From positions 2,210,657-2,274,656 of the forward strand of contig NZ_CP113064.1 in assembly GCF_026625805.1 (NCBI RefSeq): a DNA stretch of 64,000 nucleotides, in the 5' to 3' direction. Positions within the stretch are counted from its first letter, which is position 1. Every line of letters begins with the position of its first letter. This document shows, in pieces, positions 11,649-21,130 of the stretch. The notes under the pieces are model-generated. The model was given only the letters and a program-made list of their open reading frames with translations. It did not search any database and was not told where the DNA came from. A program made the position numbers and the translations under genes. Source of the DNA: Brevundimonas sp. SL130. Its GTDB lineage: Bacteria > Pseudomonadota > Alphaproteobacteria > Caulobacterales > Caulobacteraceae.

Positions 11649-11737
11649 ACCGGCCCGGCGAAGACGAAGTCGAGACTATAACCCCGTCAGGAACCGTGGT
11701 TGGTCAGACCGCTAAAAATCTTAAAATCGGCAAGTAA

Positions 11738-11780
11738 AACAACGGAACGGGCATCGACATTATGCGCGATGTCGATGCCC
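11738..11780 (-). terminator. Terminator of the GH35-GH31 unit
   Basis: A perfect 12-bp stem (GGGCATCGACAT with ATGTCGATGCCC, 8-nt loop). On the minus strand it is followed by GTTCCGTTGTTTT, just after the GH31 stop codon. Confidence 0.75.
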
Positions 11781-11788
11781 CCCGTCGT

Positions 11789-14719
11789 CTAGCGACGCAC
11801 CTCAACCGCCTGGCCGGAGTACTGGATGGTCTTGGACGGCGCGGCGTCGAAGTCGCCCGCGTCGGCGGCCGGTCCGCTGACGAAGCGCACACTGATCGTG
11901 CGGTTCGACGGCATGCCGGGATAGGCGCCGTTCCGTGCGCCGATGGTCAGGACGCCGCGCGCCTGATCCCAGCTCATCGGAATGGTCGAGAACTCGCCGC
12001 GCTCGTAGCCGTAGTCCTTGCCCGAGTCCTCATAAAAGGAGAAGGCGCCGTCGGCTCCGGTGTAGACCACCAGGGTCAGCGGGCCGTCCAGCTTTTCGGA
12101 CGTATAGGTGATGGCCGGCCCCGTCGGCAGGATCGAGCCCGCACGGACGAAGACCGGGATCTTGCCCAGGGGCGCCGCGACCGAAGCCGTCCGGCCGCCA
12201 GAGAAGGTCTGACCCGTCTTCAAATCGTACCAGTCGGCGCCGGCAGGGAAATAGACCGACCGGCTGCGCGCCTTGTACTCGGTGACGGGGGCCACCATCA
12301 GGGCATGACCGAACATATACTGGTCGGCGATGTCACGCGCCTTGAGGTCGGACGGGAAGTCCATGACCAAGCCACGCATGATGGTGCCGTCGCGCCGATA
12401 GGTGTCGCCCGCCAGGCTGTAGATATAGGGCATCAACCGGTAGCGGGTGCGCATCTGGTCGGCATAGGCGGCGTAATAATCGCCGCCGGGATTGGCCAGA
12501 TTATAGACTTCGCGCTGCGGGAACTCGCCGTGCGAGCGGAAGATCGGCGACCAGGCGCCGAACTCGAACCAGCGCAGCTGCAGCTCGTCCCACTCGGCCT
12601 TATCCTCGGGCTTCATGCCGGCCGGATTCGAATAGCGGGCCTCGACCGAGAAACCGCCGATGTCGTGGGTCCAGTTCGGCAGACCCGACAGGCCGGCGTT
12701 GACGCCCGCCGAGATCTGGTCGCGCAGATTGTCCCAGCGCGCCACCACGTCGCCGGACCACAGGATCGAGCCGGTGCGTTGCAGACCGCCCCAGGCCGAA
12801 CGGGTCAGGATGGTGGTGCGTTGACCGCCCTGCTCCGCACGGAAGTTCCGATAGACGTTCTCGGCGTTCACCAGCGGATAGGAGTTGAACACATAGGCGC
12901 CCGGCCCGACCGCCGTCGGCCCCATGCGCAGGGTCCGCTCGGGGATGTCGAGGTTGGAGTGCATGTCCGGCTCGACCGAATCCAGCCACCAGCCGTCGAA
13001 GCCCATGTCCTTGAAGCTGTCGGACATCTGCTTCCAGTACAGGTCGCGGGCGGCCGGCAGATAGGGATCGTAGAAGCTGTTGGCGTAGCCCGGTCCGACC
13101 CAGTCGCGCGCGCCGACATCGACGTTGCGCGTGTACATCCCGCCGATAGCGTCCAGCTGCTTGTAGTGTTCGGTTGTCGGATAGAATTTCGGCCAGACCG
13201 AAATGATGATGTCGGCGTTCATGTCGTGAACGTCCTTCACCATCTGGGTCGGGTTCGGATAACGGGCCGGATCGAACTGGTGCGAACCCCAGGCGTTCTC
13301 GGGCCAGTAGAACCAGTCCTGAACCACCATGTCGATCGGCAGGCCCAGTTCGCGATAGCGACGCACGGCGCCGACCACTTCTGCCTGGGTGTTATAGCGC
13401 TGGCGGCTCTGCCAGAAGCCATAGGCCGAGCGCGGCAGCATCACCGACTTGCCGGTCAGGCCGCGATAGTTGGAGATGACGCCGTCGATGTCGTCACCGC
13501 CGACATAGAAATAGTCGATGGCCTTGCCGACTTCCGACGCCAGGCTCAGCGCGCCCTGGTCGGCCGCGGGCAGCGGGTCCATGTGGCGCAGCGAGATATA
13601 GCCGTCTTCCGGGGTCCATTCGATCTTGATCGGCACCCGGGTGTTCGCCGCCATTTCGACCTGGAAATCATGGTCGAAGGGGTTCCAGTTCTGGCGCCAG
13701 TTCTGCTCGACCACCTTGCCGTCGATCGTCACTTTCACATAGCCAGACGAATAGAGGCGGAACTTGTGCAGGCCGGCGGCTGCGGTCTCGATCGACCCTT
13801 CCCAAACGACGCTGACGCCGGCCTGGCCGGGCTTGCCCATATCGCCGGTCTGGACCGGGGCGCCGGGCTGGGCCTTCAGGCCCTCGGGCCAACGCTGCTG
13901 GTCGCGAATGAACTCGTAGTTCACCTCGCCCTCGGGGCGGCTGACCTTGAGCACGCCGTCCTGATAATAGCGGGCGGTCAGACCGCCGAAGGCGCCGCCG
14001 GCGTCACGGACGATCAGCCGATCCGACAACATGCCGTAGGGGCGCGGGTCGCCGAAACGGGTGATGGCGTTGGTGTCCCACAACAGACCGTAGTTGCGGC
14101 TGGAGACGACGAAGGGAATGCCCACGTCCATATTGTGCTGGGCCAGCAGGACGTCCTGACCCTTGTAGTTCATCACGCCCTGCTGGTGCTGGCCCAGGCC
14201 ATAGAAGGCTTCGTCGGCAGGGCTTTCCCACACCTGGCGCGTGGCCAGGAAGCGGTGATCGCCCTTCTGGTCCTCGACCGTGACGGGGGTCAGTTCGCGG
14301 CTGCCCGGGCGCTCCTTCAGCACTTCCTGACCGGTCTCGTCGAGGAAGCGGACGGCGCCGGTGGTGCGCGACACCTCGGCCGTGGCCTCGGCCGTCTTCA
14401 GCACGACCAGGTCGCCGTGGGTCTCGACCTCGAACGGGGTGGTGGTCGAGGGCTGGGCCGTGACCATCAGGCTGGCGGGCAGATCCAGATCGGCGTCTTC
14501 GGTAGCGGTGACGCGGATGGTCTCGGGACCATAGACCTCAAGACGCACGCGACGCGCGGCGCCCTCGGTCGGGGCGACGACGACGCCGGCGGGGATACGT
14601 TCGAAGGCGGCCTGCTGGATGGCGCCGGCCGAGGCGCTGTCCATCAAGGTCGAACAGGCCCCCAAGGGGGCGATCATCAGGGTGGCCAACATCAGTCGGC
14701 GGGCGAGGGTCGAGGTCAT
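11789..14719 (-). CDS. GH31 alpha-xylosidase with PA14 insertion, lipoprotein
   Basis: A 976-residue family 31 enzyme expected to remove non-reducing alpha-1,6-xylose from xyloglucan oligosaccharides. The ATG at 14719 gives a lipoprotein signal ending LGAC, so I prefer it to the longer reading frame, which would overlap GH35. The N-terminal beta domain is interrupted around residues 215-330 by a PA14-like segment (VSVVWEGSIETAAAGLHKFRLY). This is a hallmark, as I recall, of the Cellvibrio xyloglucan alpha-xylosidase Xyl31A. The barrel shows WWLDSVEPDM with nucleophile Asp580 and ILWSGDVVARW with acid/base Asp657. It lies 29 bp downstream of GH35 and is probably co-transcribed with it. Confidence 0.93.
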   Translation of the reverse strand: MTSTLARRLMLATLMIAPLGACSTLMDSASAGAIQQAAFERIPAGVVVAPTEGAARRVRLEVYGPETIRVTATEDADLDLPASLMVTAQPSTTTPFEVETHGDLVVLKTAEATAEVSRTTGAVRFLDETGQEVLKERPGSRELTPVTVEDQKGDHRFLATRQVWESPADEAFYGLGQHQQGVMNYKGQDVLLAQHNMDVGIPFVVSSRNYGLLWDTNAITRFGDPRPYGMLSDRLIVRDAGGAFGGLTARYYQDGVLKVSRPEGEVNYEFIRDQQRWPEGLKAQPGAPVQTGDMGKPGQAGVSVVWEGSIETAAAGLHKFRLYSSGYVKVTIDGKVVEQNWRQNWNPFDHDFQVEMAANTRVPIKIEWTPEDGYISLRHMDPLPAADQGALSLASEVGKAIDYFYVGGDDIDGVISNYRGLTGKSVMLPRSAYGFWQSRQRYNTQAEVVGAVRRYRELGLPIDMVVQDWFYWPENAWGSHQFDPARYPNPTQMVKDVHDMNADIIISVWPKFYPTTEHYKQLDAIGGMYTRNVDVGARDWVGPGYANSFYDPYLPAARDLYWKQMSDSFKDMGFDGWWLDSVEPDMHSNLDIPERTLRMGPTAVGPGAYVFNSYPLVNAENVYRNFRAEQGGQRTTILTRSAWGGLQRTGSILWSGDVVARWDNLRDQISAGVNAGLSGLPNWTHDIGGFSVEARYSNPAGMKPEDKAEWDELQLRWFEFGAWSPIFRSHGEFPQREVYNLANPGGDYYAAYADQMRTRYRLMPYIYSLAGDTYRRDGTIMRGLVMDFPSDLKARDIADQYMFGHALMVAPVTEYKARSRSVYFPAGADWYDLKTGQTFSGGRTASVAAPLGKIPVFVRAGSILPTGPAITYTSEKLDGPLTLVVYTGADGAFSFYEDSGKDYGYERGEFSTIPMSWDQARGVLTIGARNGAYPGMPSNRTISVRFVSGPAADAGDFDAAPSKTIQYSGQAVEVRR

Positions 14720-14748
14720 GGGGGCTCTCGCTTCTATCAGAGGGACGT

Positions 14749-16395
14749 TCAGTAGGTCGCAGTGACGACGCGCAGCAACTGCGGGCGGTCGGTGAAGTTC
14801 AGTCCGTAGTCGGTCTGGTCGCCGTTCCAGATACGTTCGAAGACCCATTTGCCGGCGGCGTCAAAATGGCCCTCTTCGTAGCGCACGACCATGCGGCGCT
14901 TGCCGTCTGTCGCGGGCTTGGGGGCGAAGTCGATGCGGGCGCGGTAGCCGGTGAGGATGAACTCGCCCGGCGCGATCTCGGCGATCAGAGCGCCGCCATT
15001 GGGCTTTTCAGTCCCCGGCACATCGGCCAGCGGACCCAGCCAGGTCCAGTCCGGCTGACCGAACTGCCAGCGGCGATAGCCGACCGTGGCGGTCCAGTCG
15101 CCCAGATCCAGGGTCTGTGAAGATCGGTCGTCGGGTTCGGCCACGCCCCAAACCTTGCCGGCGAAGGCGGCGCGCGCCCAGACCCGCTGCCACGGCGCGA
15201 TCAGCCGATAGGCGTCGCGGAACGGCGTCAGGGCCTTCTCGTCGATGGCCGGGGCGCCGAGCGGATAGTTGGCGTAGCCGGTATAGTCGATGCCGAACGG
15301 CGAAAAACCTATGCCGCCCCGGCCCAGGACCGAGAACAGATAGCGGGCATAGGGGACGTCATTGCCCGTCTCGGCGACGAACAGGGCGTTGTCGGGCCGC
15401 TCATAGCGGTCCAGATGCCCCTCGTAGGTGTATGAATCTCGATTGTAGATGTCCGGGCTCAGCATCTCGATCGACGGGGCTGCGGCCTTCCAGACGTCAA
15501 TGACCGGCCAGACGGGACCGCCCGAGGCATAGTTGGTCGGGGCGGTGCGCTCATGCGGGTCAGGCAGGGCCGCATTGACGTACATGGGCAGGGGATATTC
15601 CCGCTTGCCCGCCTCAGCCACCGTATTGACGTAGGCGGCGATGGACCAGGCGTGGAAGAATTCCTCCGCCTCGTCGCCGAAGACGGCGGACCAGGTTCCG
15701 GGCGCCTTGCCCGTCCGGTCCAGCAGGGCCTGGGGCACGGCGGCGTCGAAGGCGGCCTGGGCGGCAGGGGAGTAGTCGCGCACCGAGCCGTAGGTGCCGG
15801 TCTCGTTCTCCGGCTGGACCATGATGACGGTGCGTTGACGTTCGTCGATCTGACGGATGTGGCGCATCAGGGCGGCGAAGGCGCGCGCGTCGGCGGCCAA
15901 GGTCTCGGCGCCATAGGGCGACATGGCGTAGGATTCCGTTCCGTCCTTCTGGATCAGATGCGGAAAACGGGTCGGGTTCAGCTTGACCCAGGCCGGCGCA
16001 TATTTGGGCGAGGTGTTCTTCCAGGTGGCGAACCACAGGATGACCAGACGCACGTCGTTGCGACGCGCCTCCTGCACCAGATGATCGACGAAGGAGAAGT
16101 CGAACCGCCCCTCCTCCGGCTCCAGCTGTTCCCAGGCGATGGGAACCTGAACCGTATTGGCCCCGACATAGCGGATGGCCGGCCAGGCCTCGACCAGAGG
16201 CGCCGGGTAGTTGGTCGAATTATTGACCTGGGCGCCGAGGATGGTGAAGGGCGCGCCGTCGACCATGAGCGCGTGGCGGCCGTCCTGTTGGACGAGCCGA
16301 GGGATCGGCGACTGCGCCTGCAAGGGCGCCGCCGCCGCGACTGCAACGGCCGAGAACGCCAAGGCTGTAAAGAACCTGCGTGCGAAAGAACCCAT
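14749..16395 (-). CDS. GH35 beta-galactosidase, secreted
   Basis: A 548-residue family 35 enzyme expected to remove beta-1,2-galactose from xyloglucan side chains. A Sec signal ([22 protein letters not shown]) starts at an ATG preceded by GGGAGG. The acid/base motif [11 protein letters not shown] places Glu198 and the nucleophile motif FVAETGND places Glu342. The C-terminal 150 residues form a beta domain like that of short GH35 proteins such as Bgl35A of the Cellvibrio xyloglucan locus. It lies directly upstream of GH31, so galactose and xylose removal are encoded together. Its own promoter would have to fit in 74 bp that also hold a receptor terminator, so readthrough from the receptor gene is possible. 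Confidence 0.92.
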   Translation of the reverse strand: MGSFARRFFTALAFSAVAVAAAAPLQAQSPIPRLVQQDGRHALMVDGAPFTILGAQVNNSTNYPAPLVEAWPAIRYVGANTVQVPIAWEQLEPEEGRFDFSFVDHLVQEARRNDVRLVILWFATWKNTSPKYAPAWVKLNPTRFPHLIQKDGTESYAMSPYGAETLAADARAFAALMRHIRQIDERQRTVIMVQPENETGTYGSVRDYSPAAQAAFDAAVPQALLDRTGKAPGTWSAVFGDEAEEFFHAWSIAAYVNTVAEAGKREYPLPMYVNAALPDPHERTAPTNYASGGPVWPVIDVWKAAAPSIEMLSPDIYNRDSYTYEGHLDRYERPDNALFVAETGNDVPYARYLFSVLGRGGIGFSPFGIDYTGYANYPLGAPAIDEKALTPFRDAYRLIAPWQRVWARAAFAGKVWGVAEPDDRSSQTLDLGDWTATVGYRRWQFGQPDWTWLGPLADVPGTEKPNGGALIAEIAPGEFILTGYRARIDFAPKPATDGKRRMVVRYEEGHFDAAGKWVFERIWNGDQTDYGLNFTDRPQLLRVVTATY

Positions 16396-16415
16396 CGCCG
16401 CCTCCCAACGTCGAT

Positions 16416-16454
16416 AACAAAACTGTCGGGGCGCCGGCGATCGCCGACGCCCCG
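16416..16454 (-). terminator. Terminator/attenuator between TonB receptor and GH35
   Basis: On the minus strand a long GC stem (CGGGGCGTCGGCG with CCGGCGCCCCG, tight ATCG loop) is followed by ACAGTTTTGTT. It sits between the receptor stop codon and the GH35 start and may lower, rather than abolish, expression of GH35-GH31. Confidence 0.75.
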
Positions 16455-16469
16455 TCGTGTCAGCCTGGG

Positions 16470-19379
16470 TTAGAAGGCCGCGCGCAGAACCACCGCGATC
16501 CGGCGGTCGGTGTCCACCCAGTTGTACGTCGCCTTACGTTCGGCGTTGCCGACTTTCAGAACAGTCCGCTCGTTCAGGATATTGGTCGACTGGATGCCGA
16601 TCTTCACGTCTTCCGTCAGGTTGTAGAAGATCGACCCGTCGAGCTGGCCGTAGTCGCTGGCCCAGACGGGTGCATTCACGTTCGCCGCTGACGTCGTCAT
16701 CAGATACTCCTCGCGCCAGTTGTAGGCGAGGCGCGCCGAGATACCGTACTTCTCGTACAGGACAGCGGCGTTGTAGCTGGTCTTCGACAGACCTTCGAGC
16801 GGCAGCTCGGCGGCGGAAGCCGAGTTCTGGTCGCTGCTCAGGATGTCCTGGCTGGTGTTACGCCCACCGCTGCTGTCGACATAGGTGAAGTTGGCCTGGA
16901 TACCCAGGCCGCTCAGCGGGCCCGGCAGGAAGTCATAGAACTGCGAATAGGCCAGTTCGAAACCGTCGATCTTGCCCTCGTCGCCATTGGTGTAGCGCGT
17001 GATCAGGAAGTCGTAGGTGACCCCGCCATTGGTGTAGGTCTCCGTCGAGGAACCCGAGAAGATGTAGTCCTTCAAGTCCTTGTGGAAGGCGGCGAAGGTC
17101 AGGCTGCCGGTCGGAGCGAAATACCATTCCAGGCTGAAGTCGTAGTTGGTCGCCTTCAGAGGCTCCAGGTTCGGATTGCCGCCGGTGCCCGTGAAGGGCG
17201 TCGTCTCGTTCAGCGTATAGCCGTCCGACTGGAAGTTGATCGACAGGTTGGTGAACGGCTGCAGCTGGTACATTTCCGGCCTAACGATGGCGCGGGATAC
17301 GGCGACACGGGCCTGAAGGCTGTCGGTCAGGAATGCGCGCAGGTTCAGGCTCGGGAGCACATTGGTGTACTCCTTGCTGACATCCGCGCCGGCATCCAAG
17401 GCGCCGCCGGACACGAACTGGACCGCTTGGTTGAAATCTGTGCAGTCAGCGCCCGTCGGGCAGGACCCACTGATGGAAGGCAGGGTGATGATCTGGTTGG
17501 TTTCGGTCTTCGTCTTGACGACCCGCAAACCAAGGTTGCCATCGAAGCCCCGCCCGAAGAAGGCCGTGTCATTCCCAAAACGGGTATAGACATAAGCCGC
17601 TTCAGTCTTCTCCTCCAGATTGGTCACGCCGCCACTGCCGCTGCCCAGAGTATAGCTGTCGTAGTCGTCGCTGAGCGGCGTCCAACCCCAGCCGGCGGTT
17701 TCCGTGCCCTTTAGAATGTCATAGGCATGGGCGGTGCCCTGGTTCAACAGAGCGGCGGTCGGGAACCAGGCGACGCCTGGCACCGACGTATCGCCACGGA
17801 AGAAGTTCTCAAACGTGTACAGGAACGAAGACTCCTGAAGGCGCGAGTCGCCCAAAGACCCGGAGTCATCCAGATAGACGGCATTGGTGTTATTCAACCA
17901 ATACTGATTAGACAACAGGTTCCAGTTATAACCGGTCTGACGGTTGGTGTAGTTCTTGTCCGTCATACGAACGCCGAACTCGACAGACTGGAAGAAATCG
18001 TTGTTTTCGAAATCGTAGCGGCCGTCCAAACGCCCAGCGACCTCGTCGGCCTCGTTGTCCTCAATGTGGTCCATAGCGGCGGCCCACCAATAGCTCGACT
18101 TGTCCTCCGTCGACCCGCCCGTTGTGGTGATGGTCGGCAGATCGCCATCGATAACGATTCGCATATCCGGCCGGTCTTCCAGCTGGGTATAGGCGGTCAT
18201 CGAATAGATTTCGGCCGTCGATTTCACATACTGCAGATCGCCACTGAACGACCACGCACTGTTCGGCGTATATTTGAAGTTCAACGAGACATCGCCGGTC
18301 TTCTTGGTGTCGTCGCCGACGCGGGTGTTAGTGCTGTAGTAGGCGTCGGGGATATCACCCGACACGAAAACACCTTGATCGTTGTACGAATAACTCGAAT
18401 TCGGCGTCAGGATACTATCGGTCCCCATCGCATATTCGACGTTATAGCTTTCCGACTGCGAACCCAGCGCCTGCATGGTGAACAGCCATCTGTCGTTGGG
18501 GCGCCATTGGGCCGCCAGAGCCACAGCCGTGCGCTTCTGCTCCCAGTCGATTGTCCGCCAACCCATATATTTGGGGATATAGACGGTCTGGCCAGCCTGG
18601 CCCGTACCGTCGGTGCTGTCTTCCGTCAGCACGACCGGGTCGTAGCGGTCGGTCGAGATACTGTCAGTCCGGTTGCCGACGTTCGAAATGCTGACATTCG
18701 CCAGCAGACCGAACTCGCCGATCTTGGTGTCCCAGCGGTCGGAGCCGATGATGCTGCCCGACCAGTAACCTTTTTCAGACAAGTCGCCGTAGTTGTAGTC
18801 GGCGTTGATCGCCAACAGCGGCTCACTGTTATCAAACGGAACGCGCGTGCGCAGGTTGATCGTGCCGGCGATGCCGCCTTCGATCATGTTGGCTGCGACG
18901 TTCTTGTAGACGTCAACGCCGGCCATCAGGTCGGCGGACACGTCTTCGAAGCTGAGCCCGCGACCGCTGGACGCGGAGAAGATGTCGCGGCCGTTGGTTT
19001 CGGACCGGACGCCGGACAGTCCGCGCACGAAGACGCCGCCGCCTTCGGCCGCCAGACGGGCGGGGTCGCGGGCGGAGTTGGTGCGTTGCAGGGTGACGCC
19101 AGGAATACGTTGCAGCGCCTCGGACACCGAACGGTCCGGAAGGGCGCCGATGTCCACGGCCGTCACCGAGTCGACGATGACTTCCGAATTCTTCTTGATC
19201 GCCTGAGCCGACCGCAGCTGGGCGCGAATGCCGGTGACGACCACTTCGTCAACCGTAGCGGCGTCGTCAGACTGTGCAGCTTCCTGCGCCATGGAAATCG
19301 TGGGCGCCATGGCGGCGACAGCGACAAGCGAAGCGCCGCACAGAAGCGCGACACGGCGAACGTGATTTTGACGAGACAT
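16470..19379 (-). CDS. TonB-dependent receptor, probable xyloglucan oligosaccharide importer
   Basis: A 969-residue outer-membrane receptor. The ATG at 19379 follows AGGAAGG and begins a signal peptide ending SMAQ. The plug domain starts at [16 protein letters not shown] and continues with [17 protein letters not shown] and VFVRGLSG. The rest is a long beta-barrel ending in RAAF with the usual terminal phenylalanine. It belongs to the large proteobacterial receptor group often found with glycan enzymes. There is no SusD homologue nearby. It is divergent from the two halogenase-like genes across a 236-bp region that holds a TAGCGCTA operator. The substrate is inferred from the surrounding xyloglucanases. 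A terminator follows the gene. Confidence 0.92.
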   Translation of the reverse strand: MSRQNHVRRVALLCGASLVAVAAMAPTISMAQEAAQSDDAATVDEVVVTGIRAQLRSAQAIKKNSEVIVDSVTAVDIGALPDRSVSEALQRIPGVTLQRTNSARDPARLAAEGGGVFVRGLSGVRSETNGRDIFSASSGRGLSFEDVSADLMAGVDVYKNVAANMIEGGIAGTINLRTRVPFDNSEPLLAINADYNYGDLSEKGYWSGSIIGSDRWDTKIGEFGLLANVSISNVGNRTDSISTDRYDPVVLTEDSTDGTGQAGQTVYIPKYMGWRTIDWEQKRTAVALAAQWRPNDRWLFTMQALGSQSESYNVEYAMGTDSILTPNSSYSYNDQGVFVSGDIPDAYYSTNTRVGDDTKKTGDVSLNFKYTPNSAWSFSGDLQYVKSTAEIYSMTAYTQLEDRPDMRIVIDGDLPTITTTGGSTEDKSSYWWAAAMDHIEDNEADEVAGRLDGRYDFENNDFFQSVEFGVRMTDKNYTNRQTGYNWNLLSNQYWLNNTNAVYLDDSGSLGDSRLQESSFLYTFENFFRGDTSVPGVAWFPTAALLNQGTAHAYDILKGTETAGWGWTPLSDDYDSYTLGSGSGGVTNLEEKTEAAYVYTRFGNDTAFFGRGFDGNLGLRVVKTKTETNQIITLPSISGSCPTGADCTDFNQAVQFVSGGALDAGADVSKEYTNVLPSLNLRAFLTDSLQARVAVSRAIVRPEMYQLQPFTNLSINFQSDGYTLNETTPFTGTGGNPNLEPLKATNYDFSLEWYFAPTGSLTFAAFHKDLKDYIFSGSSTETYTNGGVTYDFLITRYTNGDEGKIDGFELAYSQFYDFLPGPLSGLGIQANFTYVDSSGGRNTSQDILSSDQNSASAAELPLEGLSKTSYNAAVLYEKYGISARLAYNWREEYLMTTSAANVNAPVWASDYGQLDGSIFYNLTEDVKIGIQSTNILNERTVLKVGNAERKATYNWVDTDRRIAVVLRAAF

Positions 19380-19524
19380 ATGCCTCAAACCTTCCTGCTG
19401 GTCGCGCCCGTCGCTTATCAGCGTCGTGGGGCGACATCCCTCCCGAAGTTGTGGTCCGCCGCCGTTAGACGACTTGGCCACCTTTCAAGGATGCACAGGT
19501 TTTCATGCGTTGAAAAGCATTTTC

Positions 19525-19538
19525 TGATAGCGCTAACA
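19525..19538. promoter_or_regulatory. LacI-family-like operator TGATAGCGCTAACA
   Basis: A near-palindrome (one A/A mismatch per half) with the core TAGCGCTA, between the divergent receptor and halogenase genes. It lies 145 bp from the receptor start and 77 bp from the halogenase start. It shares its core with the sites at 4963-4974 and 44725-44738. Confidence 0.65.
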
Positions 19539-19615
19539 TTAATGCTGTCATCCGTGCTTTGCGATACGGAGGGGACAATCAGGATCGGCGTAAAGCCGGC
19601 GTGGAGGATGAGCTT

Positions 19616-21130
19616 ATGGACCAGGCTTCGGGAGAGGTGCGTCGCGTCGCCGTCGTCGGCGGCGGCACGGCCGGCTGGATGGCCGCCGCCGCCCTGGCGC
19701 GCGCCTTCACCCGCCCGTCGGGTCTGGCCGTCGAAATCACCCTGGTCGAATCGGAATCCATAGGAACCGTCGGTGTCGGGGAAGCGACCATTCCGCCGAT
19801 ACGTCAATTCATTCGCATGCTCGGCCTGGCCGAGGATGACTTCATCCGATCCACGGCCGCGACGGCCAAACTGGGCATTTGTTTCAAGGACTGGGGCGCC
19901 CCCGGCTCGGACTATTTCCACGGATTCGGCGACTATGGCCCGACCGTCGCCGGTCAGGCCTGGCGGCAATACCTGTTTCGCCTGAAGGCCGCCGGCCGGA
20001 TAGAAGGCATCGAACCCTGGTCGCTGCCGGCCGTGATGGCGCGCGCCGGGCGGTTCGCCCCGCCCGTGGACGATCCCCGCTCGGCCCTGTCCCACTATTC
20101 GTACGCCTTCCAGTTTGACGCCGGCCTGTTCGCCCGCCGTCTGCGGACCCTGGCGGAAGGTCTTGGTGTCATGCGTTGCGAGGGGCGGATCGTCGATGTC
20201 GTTCAGCATCCGGACACAGGACATGTCGCGGCCGTACGGCTTGAGGACGATCGCCAGGTCGAGGCCGACCTGTTCATCGACTGTTCGGGGTTCCGGGGCC
20301 TGCTGATCGAACAGTCAATGAAGGCGGGGTACGAGGACTGGAGCCACTGGCTCCCCTGCGACCGCGCCATCGCCCTGCCCTGCGCCGCTGCTCGACCGGC
20401 TGAACCGTTCACCACGGCCCGCGCCCGTTCCGCCGGTTGGCAGTGGCGGATTCCGCTGCAGCACCGGGTGGGCAACGGCTATGTCTATTCCAGCGCCCAC
20501 ATCGACGATCAGGCGGCTTTGGATGATCTGCTCGGCCAAGTGGAATCGCCGCCGTTGGCCGAGCCCAATCGGTTGAGGTTCGTCACCGGTCGACGGCGTG
20601 AGGTCTGGAAGGGCAATGTCGTGGCCTTGGGCCTGGCCTCAGGCTTTTTGGAGCCGCTGGAGTCGACCAGTATAAGCCTCATACAGAATGCGATCGGGCG
20701 GCTGCTGCAACTGTTTCCTGATCGAGGCTTCGACCCGGCTCTCATCCGCGAATACAATCGCGCCTCGGCGCTGGAGGTCGAGCGAATCCGCGACTTCATC
20801 GTCCTGCACTATCATCTGGCGCAACGCGCTGACGGCGACTTGTGGCGACAGTGCCGCGAGACGACGCCGCCCGACAGCCTGATGCACAAGATCGAGCTGT
20901 TCCGCGCGCAGGGTGACGTCCCCCTGCTGGAAGACGAGTCTTTCCGCGAGGACAGCTGGACCGCCGTCTTCACCGGCCTCGGAGTCTGGCCGCGGCGCGC
21001 GACGCCCCTTGTGGGGGTGGACGAGCTGGATGATGTGGAACGTCAGGCCGCGCGCTTCGCCGAATTGATCCGCCAGGCCGTCGCCAGCCTTCCTGCCCAT
21101 TCCGAACATTTCACCGGTTACGCCCGATGA
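19616..21130 (+). CDS. Flavin-dependent tryptophan-halogenase-like protein 1
   Basis: A 504-residue member of the FADH2-dependent halogenase family. It shows the N-terminal dinucleotide motif VVGGGTAGWMAAAAL, GTVGVGEATIPPIRQF, and AKLGICFKDW with the lysine at the position of the catalytic lysine of PrnA-type enzymes. The diagnostic GWQWRIP (WxWxIP) is near residue 276. The ATG at 19616 follows GGAGG at an ideal distance, so I prefer it to an in-frame upstream start. It is cytoplasmic with no signal peptide. Genes of this family commonly sit beside TonB receptors in Caulobacterales and Xanthomonadales. Brevundimonas BrvH is, from memory, such an enzyme and brominates indole in vitro. The natural role here is unknown. 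The stop overlaps the next gene by ATGA. Confidence 0.9.
   Translation: MDQASGEVRRVAVVGGGTAGWMAAAALARAFTRPSGLAVEITLVESESIGTVGVGEATIPPIRQFIRMLGLAEDDFIRSTAATAKLGICFKDWGAPGSDYFHGFGDYGPTVAGQAWRQYLFRLKAAGRIEGIEPWSLPAVMARAGRFAPPVDDPRSALSHYSYAFQFDAGLFARRLRTLAEGLGVMRCEGRIVDVVQHPDTGHVAAVRLEDDRQVEADLFIDCSGFRGLLIEQSMKAGYEDWSHWLPCDRAIALPCAAARPAEPFTTARARSAGWQWRIPLQHRVGNGYVYSSAHIDDQAALDDLLGQVESPPLAEPNRLRFVTGRRREVWKGNVVALGLASGFLEPLESTSISLIQNAIGRLLQLFPDRGFDPALIREYNRASALEVERIRDFIVLHYHLAQRADGDLWRQCRETTPPDSLMHKIELFRAQGDVPLLEDESFREDSWTAVFTGLGVWPRRATPLVGVDELDDVERQAARFAELIRQAVASLPAHSEHFTGYAR

Noticed and set aside
11762..14755. 997-codon plus-strand open frame opposite GH31
   Set aside because: Antisense shadow of GH31; no domain signature, no ribosome site, and it spans the GH31 terminator.
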